A stretch of 43,122 bases of DNA, from contig CAJTYD010000014.1 of assembly GCA_910583775.1 (NCBI GenBank), forward strand, positions 1-43,122, written 5' to 3'. The stretch comes from an uncultured Muribaculaceae bacterium (GTDB taxonomy: Bacteria > Bacteroidota > Bacteroidia > Bacteroidales > Muribaculaceae). The notes under the pieces are model-generated. The model was not told where the DNA came from. It was given only the letters and a program-made list of their open reading frames with translations, and searched no databases. The first letter of the stretch is position 1. The number at the start of each line of letters is the position of its first letter. The translations under genes and the position numbers were made by a program. Below, in pieces: positions 33,359 through 42,807 of this stretch.

Positions 33359-35206
33359 ATGGAAAAAGTGTCAGACAGGCTTAAGCTTTTAGCATTTCTT
33401 TTGATGTTTGTCATTATTCCCTCCTTTGGAGCTTCTATCCGGTTGAGCGAAAGCCCCGGGAGAGGGAAAAGGATTATAGAAGTCGGCGACATTTTCTATA
33501 TCTATATCGAGGTCTCTGACCTTGACGGGCGTCCCGAAGTCCCGTCGAATGTTCCGGGAGCCAAGGTGATGTATTTCGACCATACGGGGCAGTCTTCCCG
33601 GATGTCGAATATAAACGGAAAGGTCACCCAAAGCTCAAGCAATACCTATACCGTGACTCTGAGGGCATTGAAAGAGGGTACATTCTCTTTTGGCCCTGTA
33701 ACGGTAGGAGGGGTAAAGAGTAACGTCCTCAGATATTCCATCGGTAAGGCGTCCCCGCAGCAGCAGATGGTTCCCGGAGGAAACAGAGCCGGATCGCAGC
33801 AGAATGACGCCGACGATTCGAAACCGAAGTTCATCGGCAAGGGTGACGGCAACCTTTTCATGAGGGCGTCTGTTTCCGAAACCAATGTCTTCGAGCAGCA
33901 GGCTATAGTCTACACAGTAAAACTCTATACAACATACGATGCCATTAAGTTCATAGGCGCTACGGCAGCCCCGAAATTCGAGGGTTTCGTGACAGAGGAA
34001 TCGAAAGCGATATCCAATTCGCTTACTTTTGAGACCTATAACGGTAAGTCATACGCCACTGCCGTAATAGCGAGATATATCATATTCCCCCAGATGACAG
34101 GGCAGCTGAAGATAATCGGGAATACCTATACGGTTTCTGTCGACCAGAGGGAGTATTACCATGACCCGTTCTTCGGGAATATGGCTGTAAGCAAACCTTT
34201 GCAGCTTAACGTCAGTCCGAACGACCTGGCGATAAACGTCAAGCCTTTGCCTTCGCCCAAACCGGCAGATTTCTCGGGAGGCGTCGGTAAATTCAATATC
34301 TCGTCGCAGCTTAAGTCGAAGGATTTCAAGACTAACCAGGCCGGACTGATAGAGTATATCGTGACCGGTGAGGGAAACCTGAAGTATATCCAGCTTCCTG
34401 ATCTGTCGACTCTCTATCCGCCCCAACTCGAGATTTATACCCCTACAACTGATGTCAAGGCGAATGTCGGGGCATCCAATGTGTCGGGTTCGGTGACTTA
34501 CGACTACTCCTTCATGCCTCTGGAGGAAGGATCTTTCCATATTCCGGAGGTCAGACTTGTTTACTTTAATCCTCAGACCGGAAAATATGAGACCTCTGTG
34601 GCAAGAGCCTATGACATCACAGTCGGCAGAGGCTCCGGATCAGCGAAATCACAGACCAAGTCGATCAATAAATTTGATTCCGAGCTTAAAAAGGTGAATT
34701 TCTCAAGCCTGAAGAAAGTCCGGACGCCATATATCTCTGGTTTCGGTTACTGGTTGTGGTTTATTGTCCCCTTTGTGCTTCTGATTGTTAGTTTCTTTGT
34801 CTATAGAAACTATGTCAAGTCGCACGCCGATCTGGTAGCACTTAACAGCCGCAGAGCCAATAAACTTGCACGTAAGCGTCTCAAGAAGGCGTATGTCAAT
34901 ATGCGTAAGGGTGATGTCGATAGATTCTATGACGAGCTTCTTATCGCTCTGTGGGGATATCTGGGAGACAAACTCAAGATGCCGACGTCTGAGCTCATGA
35001 GGGATAATATCAGGTCGGTGCTCGAATCAAAGGCTATTCCTGCCGAAGATATAGATGGTGTGATCGAGCTCCTTGACAGGTGCGAGTATGCGAAGTATTC
35101 GCCTGATTCAGGTAAAGAGGGTATGAACAACGCTTACGAATCAGCTATATCCATTATAAACGCTTTGGAACGTTCATTCAAAAAAGCAAAGGAAAATGAA
35201 AAGTAA
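33359..35206 (+). CDS. batD: BatD (oxygen-tolerance protein)
   Basis: 615 residues: signal helix (about 9-24), a long beta-rich BatD region (about 30-430), a membrane helix at about 461-483 (YWLWFIVPFVLLIVSFFVY) and a cytoplasmic helical tail (484-615) resembling the DUF4381-like part of the gene at 28456. The role in the Bat complex is not known in detail. Overlaps batE by 11 nt. Confidence 0.92.
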   Translation: MEKVSDRLKLLAFLLMFVIIPSFGASIRLSESPGRGKRIIEVGDIFYIYIEVSDLDGRPEVPSNVPGAKVMYFDHTGQSSRMSNINGKVTQSSSNTYTVTLRALKEGTFSFGPVTVGGVKSNVLRYSIGKASPQQQMVPGGNRAGSQQNDADDSKPKFIGKGDGNLFMRASVSETNVFEQQAIVYTVKLYTTYDAIKFIGATAAPKFEGFVTEESKAISNSLTFETYNGKSYATAVIARYIIFPQMTGQLKIIGNTYTVSVDQREYYHDPFFGNMAVSKPLQLNVSPNDLAINVKPLPSPKPADFSGGVGKFNISSQLKSKDFKTNQAGLIEYIVTGEGNLKYIQLPDLSTLYPPQLEIYTPTTDVKANVGASNVSGSVTYDYSFMPLEEGSFHIPEVRLVYFNPQTGKYETSVARAYDITVGRGSGSAKSQTKSINKFDSELKKVNFSSLKKVRTPYISGFGYWLWFIVPFVLLIVSFFVYRNYVKSHADLVALNSRRANKLARKRLKKAYVNMRKGDVDRFYDELLIALWGYLGDKLKMPTSELMRDNIRSVLESKAIPAEDIDGVIELLDRCEYAKYSPDSGKEGMNNAYESAISIINALERSFKKAKENEK

Positions 35207-36005
35207 TATTATATCTGTCATACTTGTTTTATTTTCAACCTTAAACGTCTGGGCGTCTGAAGCCAGACTCGACAGCGCCGCCGCCGCGTATGCTTCAGGT
35301 AATTTTGCCGGTGCCATCGCGCTTTATGAAGAGGTCTCGAAAGAGAAAGGCGTTTCTTCCGAGCTTCTTGCCGATCTCGGGAATGCGTATGTGAAAGCCG
35401 GAGACTATGGCAAAGGCAGGCTGTGCTATGAGAGGAGTCTTTTGCTTTCTCCCGGAGACAGACTGGTGAAAAACAATCTTAATTATATAATCAACAAAAT
35501 TGAAGACAACAACAAGGCTGAGGCGAGAGGAAAGAAAGTATCGGTAAGTCCCGACTCCCCCTCGTTCTTTACCTCCGTCAAAAGATGGATCGCCTTTGAC
35601 CATACTTCCGATACATGGGCGGTTTGGGCCGCTGTGACATTCATTCTTTTCTGTGGATGCGTCGCCTTATATGTCTTTGTCTCGGATGTCCTTTTAAGGA
35701 AAATAGGATTCTTCGGAGGCATATCTCTTCTCGGGATTTCTATAATTACGCTTGTCTTTTCATTTATGTCGGCAAAGGCAAGGGATAATATCGATTCGGG
35801 AGTCATAACTGGCTTTAAGGTCGTTCTTGTATCGGAACCCTTCTCTACCGCAAAGTCGAGCGCGCTTCCCCTAACGCGTGGAACGCGTCTCGATATCCTC
35901 GGCATGGAGGAGGGGAGAGGCTCCGACGAGCCATCCTGGTATAAAGTAAGGCTGAATTCCGATTACGTTGGATGGATTCCGTCTACTGAATTTGAAAAAA
36001 TCTGA
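35196..36005 (+). CDS. batE: BatE: TPR, two membrane helices and SH3
   Basis: 269 residues: signal (1-20), TPR repeats (about 25-100), two membrane helices (141-164, 171-193) and a C-terminal SH3-like domain (203-267, with WYKVRLNSDYVGWIP). SH3b-type domains often bind peptidoglycan, so it may attach the Bat complex to the wall. Last gene of the operon; no clear terminator follows. Confidence 0.92.
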   Translation: MKSNIISVILVLFSTLNVWASEARLDSAAAAYASGNFAGAIALYEEVSKEKGVSSELLADLGNAYVKAGDYGKGRLCYERSLLLSPGDRLVKNNLNYIINKIEDNNKAEARGKKVSVSPDSPSFFTSVKRWIAFDHTSDTWAVWAAVTFILFCGCVALYVFVSDVLLRKIGFFGGISLLGISIITLVFSFMSAKARDNIDSGVITGFKVVLVSEPFSTAKSSALPLTRGTRLDILGMEEGRGSDEPSWYKVRLNSDYVGWIPSTEFEKI

Positions 36006-36189
36006 TTCAGGTATTTCCAGACGTATTCCTATGCCAAAACCCGGGATAAAAATATTTATGGTTGATTATGATATATTAACACGGATATATTGTTGAAAAG
36101 AAGGGGGGATAAACTGAAAGTGTGAGTTGAGGTTTAATTGTGATGCACAATAAAAATGTTATACAACACTTAAATATTTTCAGAATCCC

Positions 36190-36221
36190 TTTGTAAAAAT
36201 CCAATATATTTCATAATTTAG
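36190..36221 (+). promoter_or_regulatory. Putative promoter of the HTH-usp pair
   Basis: TTTG (36190-36193), 20 nt, TAATTTAG (36214-36221), one mismatch to the consensus, 52 nt before the ATG at 36274. Confidence 0.55.
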
Positions 36222-36273
36222 CAAAATCAACATAGTTTGATCAATAATAATAATCAGATAAAATAAAGAAACC

Positions 36274-36531
36274 ATGAGCAAAACGATTACTTTCAATGAA
36301 CTTCGCAGACTCAAAGACAGTCTGCCCGATGGTTCGACACATCGCATTGCAGATGAACTCAATGTCACCGTTCAGACAGTACGCAACTATTTCGGAGGCG
36401 TCAACTACCAGTTCGGAAAGAATGCCGGCATGCATATCGAGCCGGGACCTGACGGTGGCATAGTTGTACTCGACGACACCACTATCTATGATATGGCTGT
36501 CAAAATCCTTGAAGAGCAAAACAATAAGTAA
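36274..36531 (+). CDS. Small HTH-type DNA-binding protein
   Basis: 85 residues with an HTH-like element at about 22-41 (THRIADELNVTVQTVRNYFG) and a C-terminal part with HIEPGPDGGIVVLDDTTIYD. A small, conserved Bacteroidota protein of this form exists; its target is unknown. It is 8 nt before the Usp gene. Confidence 0.75.
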   Translation: MSKTITFNELRRLKDSLPDGSTHRIADELNVTVQTVRNYFGGVNYQFGKNAGMHIEPGPDGGIVVLDDTTIYDMAVKILEEQNNK

Positions 36532-36539
36532 ATAGCAGG

Positions 36540-37673
36540 ATGATTGATATCGATGATAAAATCACTCTTGTGATCCATACCTCCGAACGGGCGCAGTTGT
36601 TGAAAAACATTCTGGAGAGCCATGATATCAAGGTATGGCTTGAGGATTTTGTCTCGTTTAAATCACCTTTAAAAGTGGCGCAGAGGGTAAAGATCTGTCC
36701 TCGTGATCTTCCTCTTGCCCTTAAGATAATGGAGAGCGGAGAGACTCTGTCTCCGGCTCTTGTTGAAATGAAAATGGCGGGAATGAGCGGAAATCTGCTC
36801 ATCCCCGTCGATTTTTCTGATTCAAGCCTGATGTCGGTTCAGGTCGGATTCTTTCTTGCGAAGTTGATGAGGGTGCATCCTGTGGTGATGCACTGTTTCG
36901 TTACTCCATTGTTCACGCCAGACGCCTCCATGGCTGACGGCGAAGGAGGTGTAGGCCTTGATGATGTGGAAATTGCCCAGGAGAGCGTCAACATCCGGGA
37001 ACAGGCCGCAAAGCGCCTGAATAAATTTAAAAAGGAGATTCTCGAACGCCAGAAGGATGGCTCTATGCCTGATATCAAATTCTCTACCTCGCTGCTCGAG
37101 GGGGTGCCCGAGGAATGTATCCTTGACTATTGCAAGTCGACCCCGCCGGCTCTCGTGGTAATGGCCACAAGAGGTGTCGACAAAAAAGAGGAGGAACTGA
37201 TAGGAAGCGTCACTGCCGAAGTGCTCGATTCCTGCAGGGTCCCCGTATTCACGGTTCCTGAAAATCATAAATTAAACAAGGAATGGAACGAGCCGAGACG
37301 TCTTGTTCTTTTCTGCAATATGGACCAGCACGACATCATAAGCATCGATTTGCTGATGAGGATGTTCGACTATCCAAAATGGGATATCATTCTTGTCCCT
37401 GCGGCAGAAAGAAGTCTTTCGGGAGTGAAGGAGAAGCTTTTCGCCCTCAAGGAGTTTTTTACCGCTAATTATCCTTTATCATCTTTTACGGTCGAAATTC
37501 CCGATTTTAAGAAATTTCGAGAAGAGATCGACAAAATCATAGTCGGGAAGAAAATAGATTTGTTGATCGTTCCGAATAAAAAGACAAATATCTTCAGCCG
37601 TATATTCCGGCCCACGATAGCTCATAAATTTTTGTTCGAACGGGATATGCCTATGCTCGCTATCCCCGTTTAG
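36540..37673 (+). CDS. Universal stress protein with N-terminal DUF2007-like domain
   Basis: 377 residues. 1-70 is a small ferredoxin-like domain of the DUF2007 type (VIHTSERAQLLKNILESHDI), then a Usp domain (about 84-245) with LLIPVDFSDSS and the ATP-type glycine motif ATRGVDKKEEELIGS, followed by a second, weaker Usp half (about 255-377). Such proteins are thought to act as stress or nucleotide sensors. Its stop codon (37671-37673) abuts the repeat. Confidence 0.85.
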   Translation: MIDIDDKITLVIHTSERAQLLKNILESHDIKVWLEDFVSFKSPLKVAQRVKICPRDLPLALKIMESGETLSPALVEMKMAGMSGNLLIPVDFSDSSLMSVQVGFFLAKLMRVHPVVMHCFVTPLFTPDASMADGEGGVGLDDVEIAQESVNIREQAAKRLNKFKKEILERQKDGSMPDIKFSTSLLEGVPEECILDYCKSTPPALVVMATRGVDKKEEELIGSVTAEVLDSCRVPVFTVPENHKLNKEWNEPRRLVLFCNMDQHDIISIDLLMRMFDYPKWDIILVPAAERSLSGVKEKLFALKEFFTANYPLSSFTVEIPDFKKFREEIDKIIVGKKIDLLIVPNKKTNIFSRIFRPTIAHKFLFERDMPMLAIPV

Positions 37674-37855
37674 AGTGTGTTTGGATTTAAATGAAATTAA
37701 TACAGATAGAGATTTTTGAGGGATTTACGCAAGTTGAGAAAGGAGAAACCTCTCGGTTTCGACTGCCGAAACTTGGCGAAAACAGCCAAAAAGATTCTTA
37801 AAAGCCTTGAAAGAAATACTATAATAAAATTTTCGAAAGAAATTTAAACAGTTTC
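37672..37855 (+). repeat. Second copy of the modular intergenic repeat
   Basis: 29 bp (37672-37700) match 1573-1601 in reverse complement; 37701-37725 match 1157-1181 (25 bp) and 37729-37777 match 1105-1153 (49 bp), also in reverse complement. The tail 37834-37855 matches the hairpin at 21236-21278. The modules are thus in a different order and orientation from copy one. Confidence 0.85.
37691..37801 (+). CDS. Possible 36-codon ORF inside the repeat
   Basis: ATG at the join of two repeat modules opens 36 codons with basic and glutamate-rich content (IEIFEGFTQVEKGETSRFRL and so on). The same frame is open in the copy at 1078-1181 on the minus strand. The two copies are so alike in DNA that this may be chance. 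No known domain. Confidence 0.2.
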   Translation: MKLIQIEIFEGFTQVEKGETSRFRLPKLGENSQKDS

Positions 37856-37882
37856 TTAGAGTTTCAGATACATATTATTTTT

Positions 37883-40360
37883 ATGATATATCCTTCTGAT
37901 TTTGAGTCAAAAATTGGATTCGATTCCATACGCATATATATAAGTGAGAAGTGCCGTTGCGCAATGGGACGCGAGCTGGCCTCCGAAATGACTTTTTCAA
38001 CTTATTACGATGAGATCCTCTCTCGCTTAAGGAGGGTAGAGGAGATGATGGCAATAATCAAAAGCAATCTTTCGCTTGTGCTCGATCCGATTCATGACGC
38101 GATCCCCTGGCTTAACGAGATAAGGGCTGCCGGGGCTTTCATGTCGGCTGAGCGGCTTTTTAAATTAAACGGAATGCTTTCCCTTATGAAAGAGGTGAAA
38201 GATTTTTTCAGCAAAGGGGAGGAAGATGAAGATGCCGAAGGAAACCGCTTCCCTTTCCTGAAGGAACTAACGTCGGGAATAGGTTTATTCCCGCTCCTTT
38301 CGTCGGATATTGAAAGATGTATTAATAAGTTCGGGGAGGTAAAGGATTCTGCTTCTCCGGAGCTTGCCGAAATACGTAAGGCGATGCGTGGAGCTTCGGG
38401 CTCCATGCAGAGGGCGATGCGTAGAGTTCTTGATAATGCGATGTCGAAAGGCTTGATTGACAAGGATGTAACTCCTTCAGTGCGTGACGGGCGTCTTGTT
38501 ATTCCCGTCTCTGCCGCTAATAAGCGCGGCATCCCCGGAATCCTTCATGATGAGAGCGCGACGGGAAAGACTGTTTTCATAGAACCGTCCGAAGTGGTGG
38601 AAGCCGGCAACAGACTGCGTCAGCTTGAAATGGATGAGAGACGTGAGATCGTGACTATCCTCCGGACTATTTCAGACGGCATCCGTCCATGTATAGATGA
38701 ACTCGCTTCCTCCATAAGGGTATTGGGAGAATTCGATTTCGTAAGGGCTAAGGCTGAGTTTGCAATAGAGGTAGATGCCCAGATGCCTGTTGTTGAGAAG
38801 GAACCGCTTATCGAATGGTATCACGCTGTTCACCCCGGACTGCTTCTCGCATTACGTTCGCAGAACAGAAACGTGGTTCCGTTATATCTTACGCTTTCTT
38901 CCGAAAACAGAATTCTGATTATCTCAGGACCTAATGCCGGCGGAAAGTCGGTATGCCTTAAGACCGTGGCAATTATACAGTATATGATGCAGTGTGGGGT
39001 GATGCCCACGGTTCACTATAATTCCCATCTTGGAGTCTTCAGAAACTTATTGATCGATATCGGCGACGAGCAGTCGTTTGAGAATGATTTGAGCACATAT
39101 TCCTCTCATCTGAAGAATATGAAGTTTTTCCTGACCAATACGGATAAGAGGACTCTTTTTCTCGCTGACGAAATGGGATCCGGAACCGAGCCTCAGATCG
39201 GAGGGGCATTGGCTCAGGCTATCCTTAAGTCGCTCGGCAGCAGGGGCTGTCGCGGTGTTGTCACGACGCATTATCAGAATCTGAAGACCTTCGCGGATCA
39301 GGAGCCCGGGTTCGTGAACGGAGCCATGCTCTACGACAGGGAGCATCTTCAGCCAACCTTTCAGCTTTCAATAGGTACACCGGGAAGTTCGTTCGCAATC
39401 GATATCGCTTCTAAGATCGGCCTCCCGAAGGATGTGATAGAGGAAGCCAAGGAAATTGTCGGAAGCGATTATGTCAGCCTTGACAAATATCTTTCCGAGA
39501 TTCAGAGAGACCGGAGATATTGGGCGAATAAGCGTCAGAATATCCGTGAAAAGGAGGCTAAACTCGACAACCTCCTTTCAAAATATGAGGAGACCGCCGG
39601 AGATCTCAAGACCCAGAGGAAAACCATTCTAAACGAGGCTAAAAAGGAGGCCAAGGAGATTCTTGCAACCGCCAACGCCAAGATCGAGAGGACAATTCTT
39701 GAAATCCGCAAGGCTGAAGCCGAGAAAGAGAAAACCAAACAATTGCGCAAGGAGCTTGACGAGTTTAAGAAAGATCTCGAGAATCCGGATACCGATTCTG
39801 ATAAAAAGCAGAATGATCTCCTCAAACCTCTTAGGCATAAGTCTCGAAAATCTAAAGAGAAGCCTGTAGAGAAGAAAGTCGCTGTCGCACCCAAGGAGTT
39901 GAAAAAAGGGGATTATGTAAAGATGAAAGACGGCAACACCGTAGGCCGGATACTTTCGGTCGACGGTAAAAATGCCGAGGTGGCTTTCGGTGCCCTCCGC
40001 ACCATAGTGGCTGTTTCAAAACTTGATGCGGCTTCTAAGCCGAAGCAGTCTGCGTTGTCTTCCGCATCGACTTTGTCGAGCTCTACGATCAGCGACAGCC
40101 GGAGCCGCCAGCTGAATTTCAAGAACGAGATTGACGTGAGGGGGATGCGTGCCGACGAAGCCCTTCAGGCAGTGACATATTTCCTTGACGACGCCTTGCA
40201 GTTCGGTTCATCGAGAGTCCGTATCCTTCACGGCACCGGACACGGTATCCTCAAGACTTTGATCCGCGAACAGCTGCGTTCGAATAACGCCGTCCGTCAT
40301 TTCGAGGATGAAGACGTAAGGTTTGGAGGAGCCGGGATTACTGTCGTTGATCTGGAGTAA
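37883..40360 (+). CDS. mutS2: MutS2 (recombination/RQC-type ATPase with Smr)
   Basis: 825 residues: core helical domain (1-300), ATPase with Walker A GPNAGGKS (349-356) and Walker B FLADEMGSGTEP, a coiled-coil/lysine-rich region (about 520-670) and a C-terminal Smr nuclease-like domain (about 748-825) with DVRG and HGTGHG. MutS2 acts on branched DNA, and in some bacteria on stalled or collided ribosomes. No clear promoter upstream, apart from the repeat. Confidence 0.95.
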   Translation: MIYPSDFESKIGFDSIRIYISEKCRCAMGRELASEMTFSTYYDEILSRLRRVEEMMAIIKSNLSLVLDPIHDAIPWLNEIRAAGAFMSAERLFKLNGMLSLMKEVKDFFSKGEEDEDAEGNRFPFLKELTSGIGLFPLLSSDIERCINKFGEVKDSASPELAEIRKAMRGASGSMQRAMRRVLDNAMSKGLIDKDVTPSVRDGRLVIPVSAANKRGIPGILHDESATGKTVFIEPSEVVEAGNRLRQLEMDERREIVTILRTISDGIRPCIDELASSIRVLGEFDFVRAKAEFAIEVDAQMPVVEKEPLIEWYHAVHPGLLLALRSQNRNVVPLYLTLSSENRILIISGPNAGGKSVCLKTVAIIQYMMQCGVMPTVHYNSHLGVFRNLLIDIGDEQSFENDLSTYSSHLKNMKFFLTNTDKRTLFLADEMGSGTEPQIGGALAQAILKSLGSRGCRGVVTTHYQNLKTFADQEPGFVNGAMLYDREHLQPTFQLSIGTPGSSFAIDIASKIGLPKDVIEEAKEIVGSDYVSLDKYLSEIQRDRRYWANKRQNIREKEAKLDNLLSKYEETAGDLKTQRKTILNEAKKEAKEILATANAKIERTILEIRKAEAEKEKTKQLRKELDEFKKDLENPDTDSDKKQNDLLKPLRHKSRKSKEKPVEKKVAVAPKELKKGDYVKMKDGNTVGRILSVDGKNAEVAFGALRTIVAVSKLDAASKPKQSALSSASTLSSSTISDSRSRQLNFKNEIDVRGMRADEALQAVTYFLDDALQFGSSRVRILHGTGHGILKTLIREQLRSNNAVRHFEDEDVRFGGAGITVVDLE

Positions 40361-40402
40361 GAGTTTGTCACTTAAAATGGCTCTAATTTTTTGCAAATAA
40401 TT

Positions 40403-40433
40403 TTTGCTTACTCAGTGGGAAGTGCTAATTTTG
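40403..40433 (+). promoter_or_regulatory. Promoter of the SGNH-MBOAT pair
   Basis: TTTG (40403-40406), 19 nt, TAATTTTG (40426-40433): exact consensus, with a leader of about 80 nt before the ATG at 40521. Confidence 0.78.
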
Positions 40434-40520
40434 CAGTCCGAATAGACTTTCCCTTTTGCGGCAACTCTGATTCCGATGAATCAGTCATGACCGGAAAGTT
40501 GATATCAAGGAATTAAATCA

Positions 40521-41309
40521 ATGAAAAGAAATGGATATGTGGGATTATGGCTACTTCTGGCAGTTTCCCTTGCAATAATAATCTTTGTTTCATTTTACGA
40601 TGACCTGCAGATAGGGCCCTGGAAAGTGAAGAAATCTCCTATCGCGGAAACACTTCTTGCCACTGACTCAGACAGCATCGCCGCCGGATTGCCGGAGGAA
40701 GATTCTGTTGAAAATATAGCGGCCCCTGTCGTTATAAAGACAGACTCCCTGCCTCAGTCCATATTTATTTTCGGAGACTCGATGACGTTCAATCTCGCAT
40801 TGCGGATGGCGCAATATGCCAGGCAGAACGGACATAAGATTCATTCGGTTAACTGGGATTCGAGCAATACCAAGATCTGGGCTGATCACGACACGCTGCA
40901 ATACTATATAGAAAAATTTCATCCTACCCAGATTTTCATATCTTTGGGAAGCAATGAAATGTATTTCAAAAATCCCGAGACCCGCGCGCCATACGTCAAA
41001 AAGATACTTGAAGTCATCGACACCATTCCATACGTCTGGATCGGCCCTCCCAACTGGAAGGAGGATACCGGTATAAACGATATGCTGCAGCGGATTTGCA
41101 AGAAGGGTAGCTTCTTCAGGTCGGAAGGTATGGATTTTAAACGCAAGGCCGACCATATCCATCCCACGCGACAGAGTTCCGCGCTCTGGGTCGACAGCAT
41201 CATGCGGTGGATTCCTAAATCCTCTCATCCTTTTGTTGTCGAGGTTCCGGTTGATTCAATAGGGAAGTGCAATCCCAATATCATATTTCTTAAGGCTTTA
41301 AACAAATAG
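40521..41309 (+). CDS. SGNH/GDSL hydrolase-like exported protein
   Basis: 262 residues: N-terminal membrane anchor (about 6-25), spacer, and an SGNH domain with GDS (Ser87), SLGSNE (Asn145) and DHIHPT (Asp211, His214), all catalytic residues present. Proteins of this type work with MBOAT partners to O-acylate or O-acetylate envelope glycans. The MBOAT gene follows 7 nt downstream. Confidence 0.85.
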   Translation: MKRNGYVGLWLLLAVSLAIIIFVSFYDDLQIGPWKVKKSPIAETLLATDSDSIAAGLPEEDSVENIAAPVVIKTDSLPQSIFIFGDSMTFNLALRMAQYARQNGHKIHSVNWDSSNTKIWADHDTLQYYIEKFHPTQIFISLGSNEMYFKNPETRAPYVKKILEVIDTIPYVWIGPPNWKEDTGINDMLQRICKKGSFFRSEGMDFKRKADHIHPTRQSSALWVDSIMRWIPKSSHPFVVEVPVDSIGKCNPNIIFLKALNK

Positions 41310-41316
41310 TTTTATT

Positions 41317-42807
41317 ATGTGGGATTCATTTATGGGGCAGCTTCAGCTGATGGCTCAGAACCTTATCGGATTGTTTGCATACGATCCCGAGGCCCCTATG
41401 TTGTTTTCCAGCGGATTGTTCTGGATCCTTTTCATACTCTTCATTCCCGTCTATGCTTTGCTCAAAGACAGCAAGGTGAAGATGGTTGTCTTTGTCGTTG
41501 CTTTTTCCCTTTATTTCTATTATAAGTCAAGCGGTATTTTCTTTCTGATGCTTATCGCAACTTCCGCTGTCGACTGGATTATTTCGAAAATGATATTCCG
41601 GGTTAAATCGAAGGCCGGAAAGAAAACCTTGATGTGGACATCGATAGTAATCTCTCTTTCCATACTCGGTTATTTCAAATATGCCAATTTCTTCTTATGG
41701 AACTGGAACCAGATGGTGGAGGGAAATTTTCAGCCTCTCGACATTATCCTGCCTGTCGGCATATCCTTCTATACTTTCCAGTCGATCAGTTATATAGTAG
41801 ATGTCTACAAAGGAAAGATCGCTCCTACGAAGACATGGCTTGAATATCTCTTTTTTCTGAGTTTCTTTCCGGCTCTTGTCGCCGGCCCGATTGTCAGGGC
41901 TGATTATTTCCTGCCTCAGCTTGAAAAGAATGAAAGGGCGTCATACGCAAATATATATGGCGGCCTATGGCTGATAATGGTGGGTATAATCAAGAAAGCT
42001 CTTATAGCCGATTATATCGCCCAGTATAATGACCTCATCTTTAATGATCCCTCTCTCTACACCGGAGTGCAGACCCTGATGGGTGTGCTCGGGTATACTA
42101 TGCAGATCTATTGTGACTTCTCCGGATATTCCGACATGGCCATCGGTATAGCTCTCATTATGGGCTTTAAGCTCGGTATCAATTTTGATTCGCCCTATCA
42201 GAGCCGTAATCTGACGGAATTCTGGCGGCGCTGGCACATCTCTCTCTCTTCCTGGCTCAGGGATTATGTCTATATTCCGCTCGGAGGAAACAGGAAAGGA
42301 ACCGTCAGGACATACGTGAACAATTTTCTGACAATGCTTATCGGAGGATTGTGGCATGGTGCGGCTTGGAAGTTCGTGTTCTGGGGCGCCATGCATGGAG
42401 CGGGGCTCGCTGTCCATAAGGCATGCAAGCCCTGGCTGAAGAGAGTGCCCGATAATTTCATTACTGTATTTATTTCTTGGATCGTGACATTCATTTATGT
42501 CTCTTTGCTCTGGGTGTTTTTCAGGGCTGCATCTTTTGAGGATTCCGTCTTGATCATTAGCAATATTTTTGTGGATTTTCACTGGAATCAGATTCCTCAG
42601 TTTTTCGAGGCAAGAATGGTCTGGTGTATAATGATGTTCACTCTTATTATTTTCCATTTCATACCGCAGAAATTTGCTGACCGGTGCCAGGATCTATTTG
42701 TAAGGTCTCCATGGGTGGTGAAGATCGTTGCTTTTATTGTGGTGGTGCAGCTGGTGATAGAGTTTATGTCGGAAGAGGTGTCTCCCTTCATTTATTTCCA
42801 GTTCTGA
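41317..42807 (+). CDS. MBOAT family O-acyltransferase (AlgI/DltB-like)
   Basis: 496 residues, about eleven membrane helices, with the conserved MBOAT core: LPVGISFYTFQSISYIVDVY (about 146-165), FCD-type YCDFSGYSDMAIG, TEFWRRWHISLSSWLRDYVYIPLGGNRKG and the catalytic-type histidine His347 in LWHG, with His360 close by. It would move acyl or acetyl groups across the inner membrane. The acceptor is unknown; no alginate, D-alanine or polysaccharide genes are near. Confidence 0.92.
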   Translation: MWDSFMGQLQLMAQNLIGLFAYDPEAPMLFSSGLFWILFILFIPVYALLKDSKVKMVVFVVAFSLYFYYKSSGIFFLMLIATSAVDWIISKMIFRVKSKAGKKTLMWTSIVISLSILGYFKYANFFLWNWNQMVEGNFQPLDIILPVGISFYTFQSISYIVDVYKGKIAPTKTWLEYLFFLSFFPALVAGPIVRADYFLPQLEKNERASYANIYGGLWLIMVGIIKKALIADYIAQYNDLIFNDPSLYTGVQTLMGVLGYTMQIYCDFSGYSDMAIGIALIMGFKLGINFDSPYQSRNLTEFWRRWHISLSSWLRDYVYIPLGGNRKGTVRTYVNNFLTMLIGGLWHGAAWKFVFWGAMHGAGLAVHKACKPWLKRVPDNFITVFISWIVTFIYVSLLWVFFRAASFEDSVLIISNIFVDFHWNQIPQFFEARMVWCIMMFTLIIFHFIPQKFADRCQDLFVRSPWVVKIVAFIVVVQLVIEFMSEEVSPFIYFQF

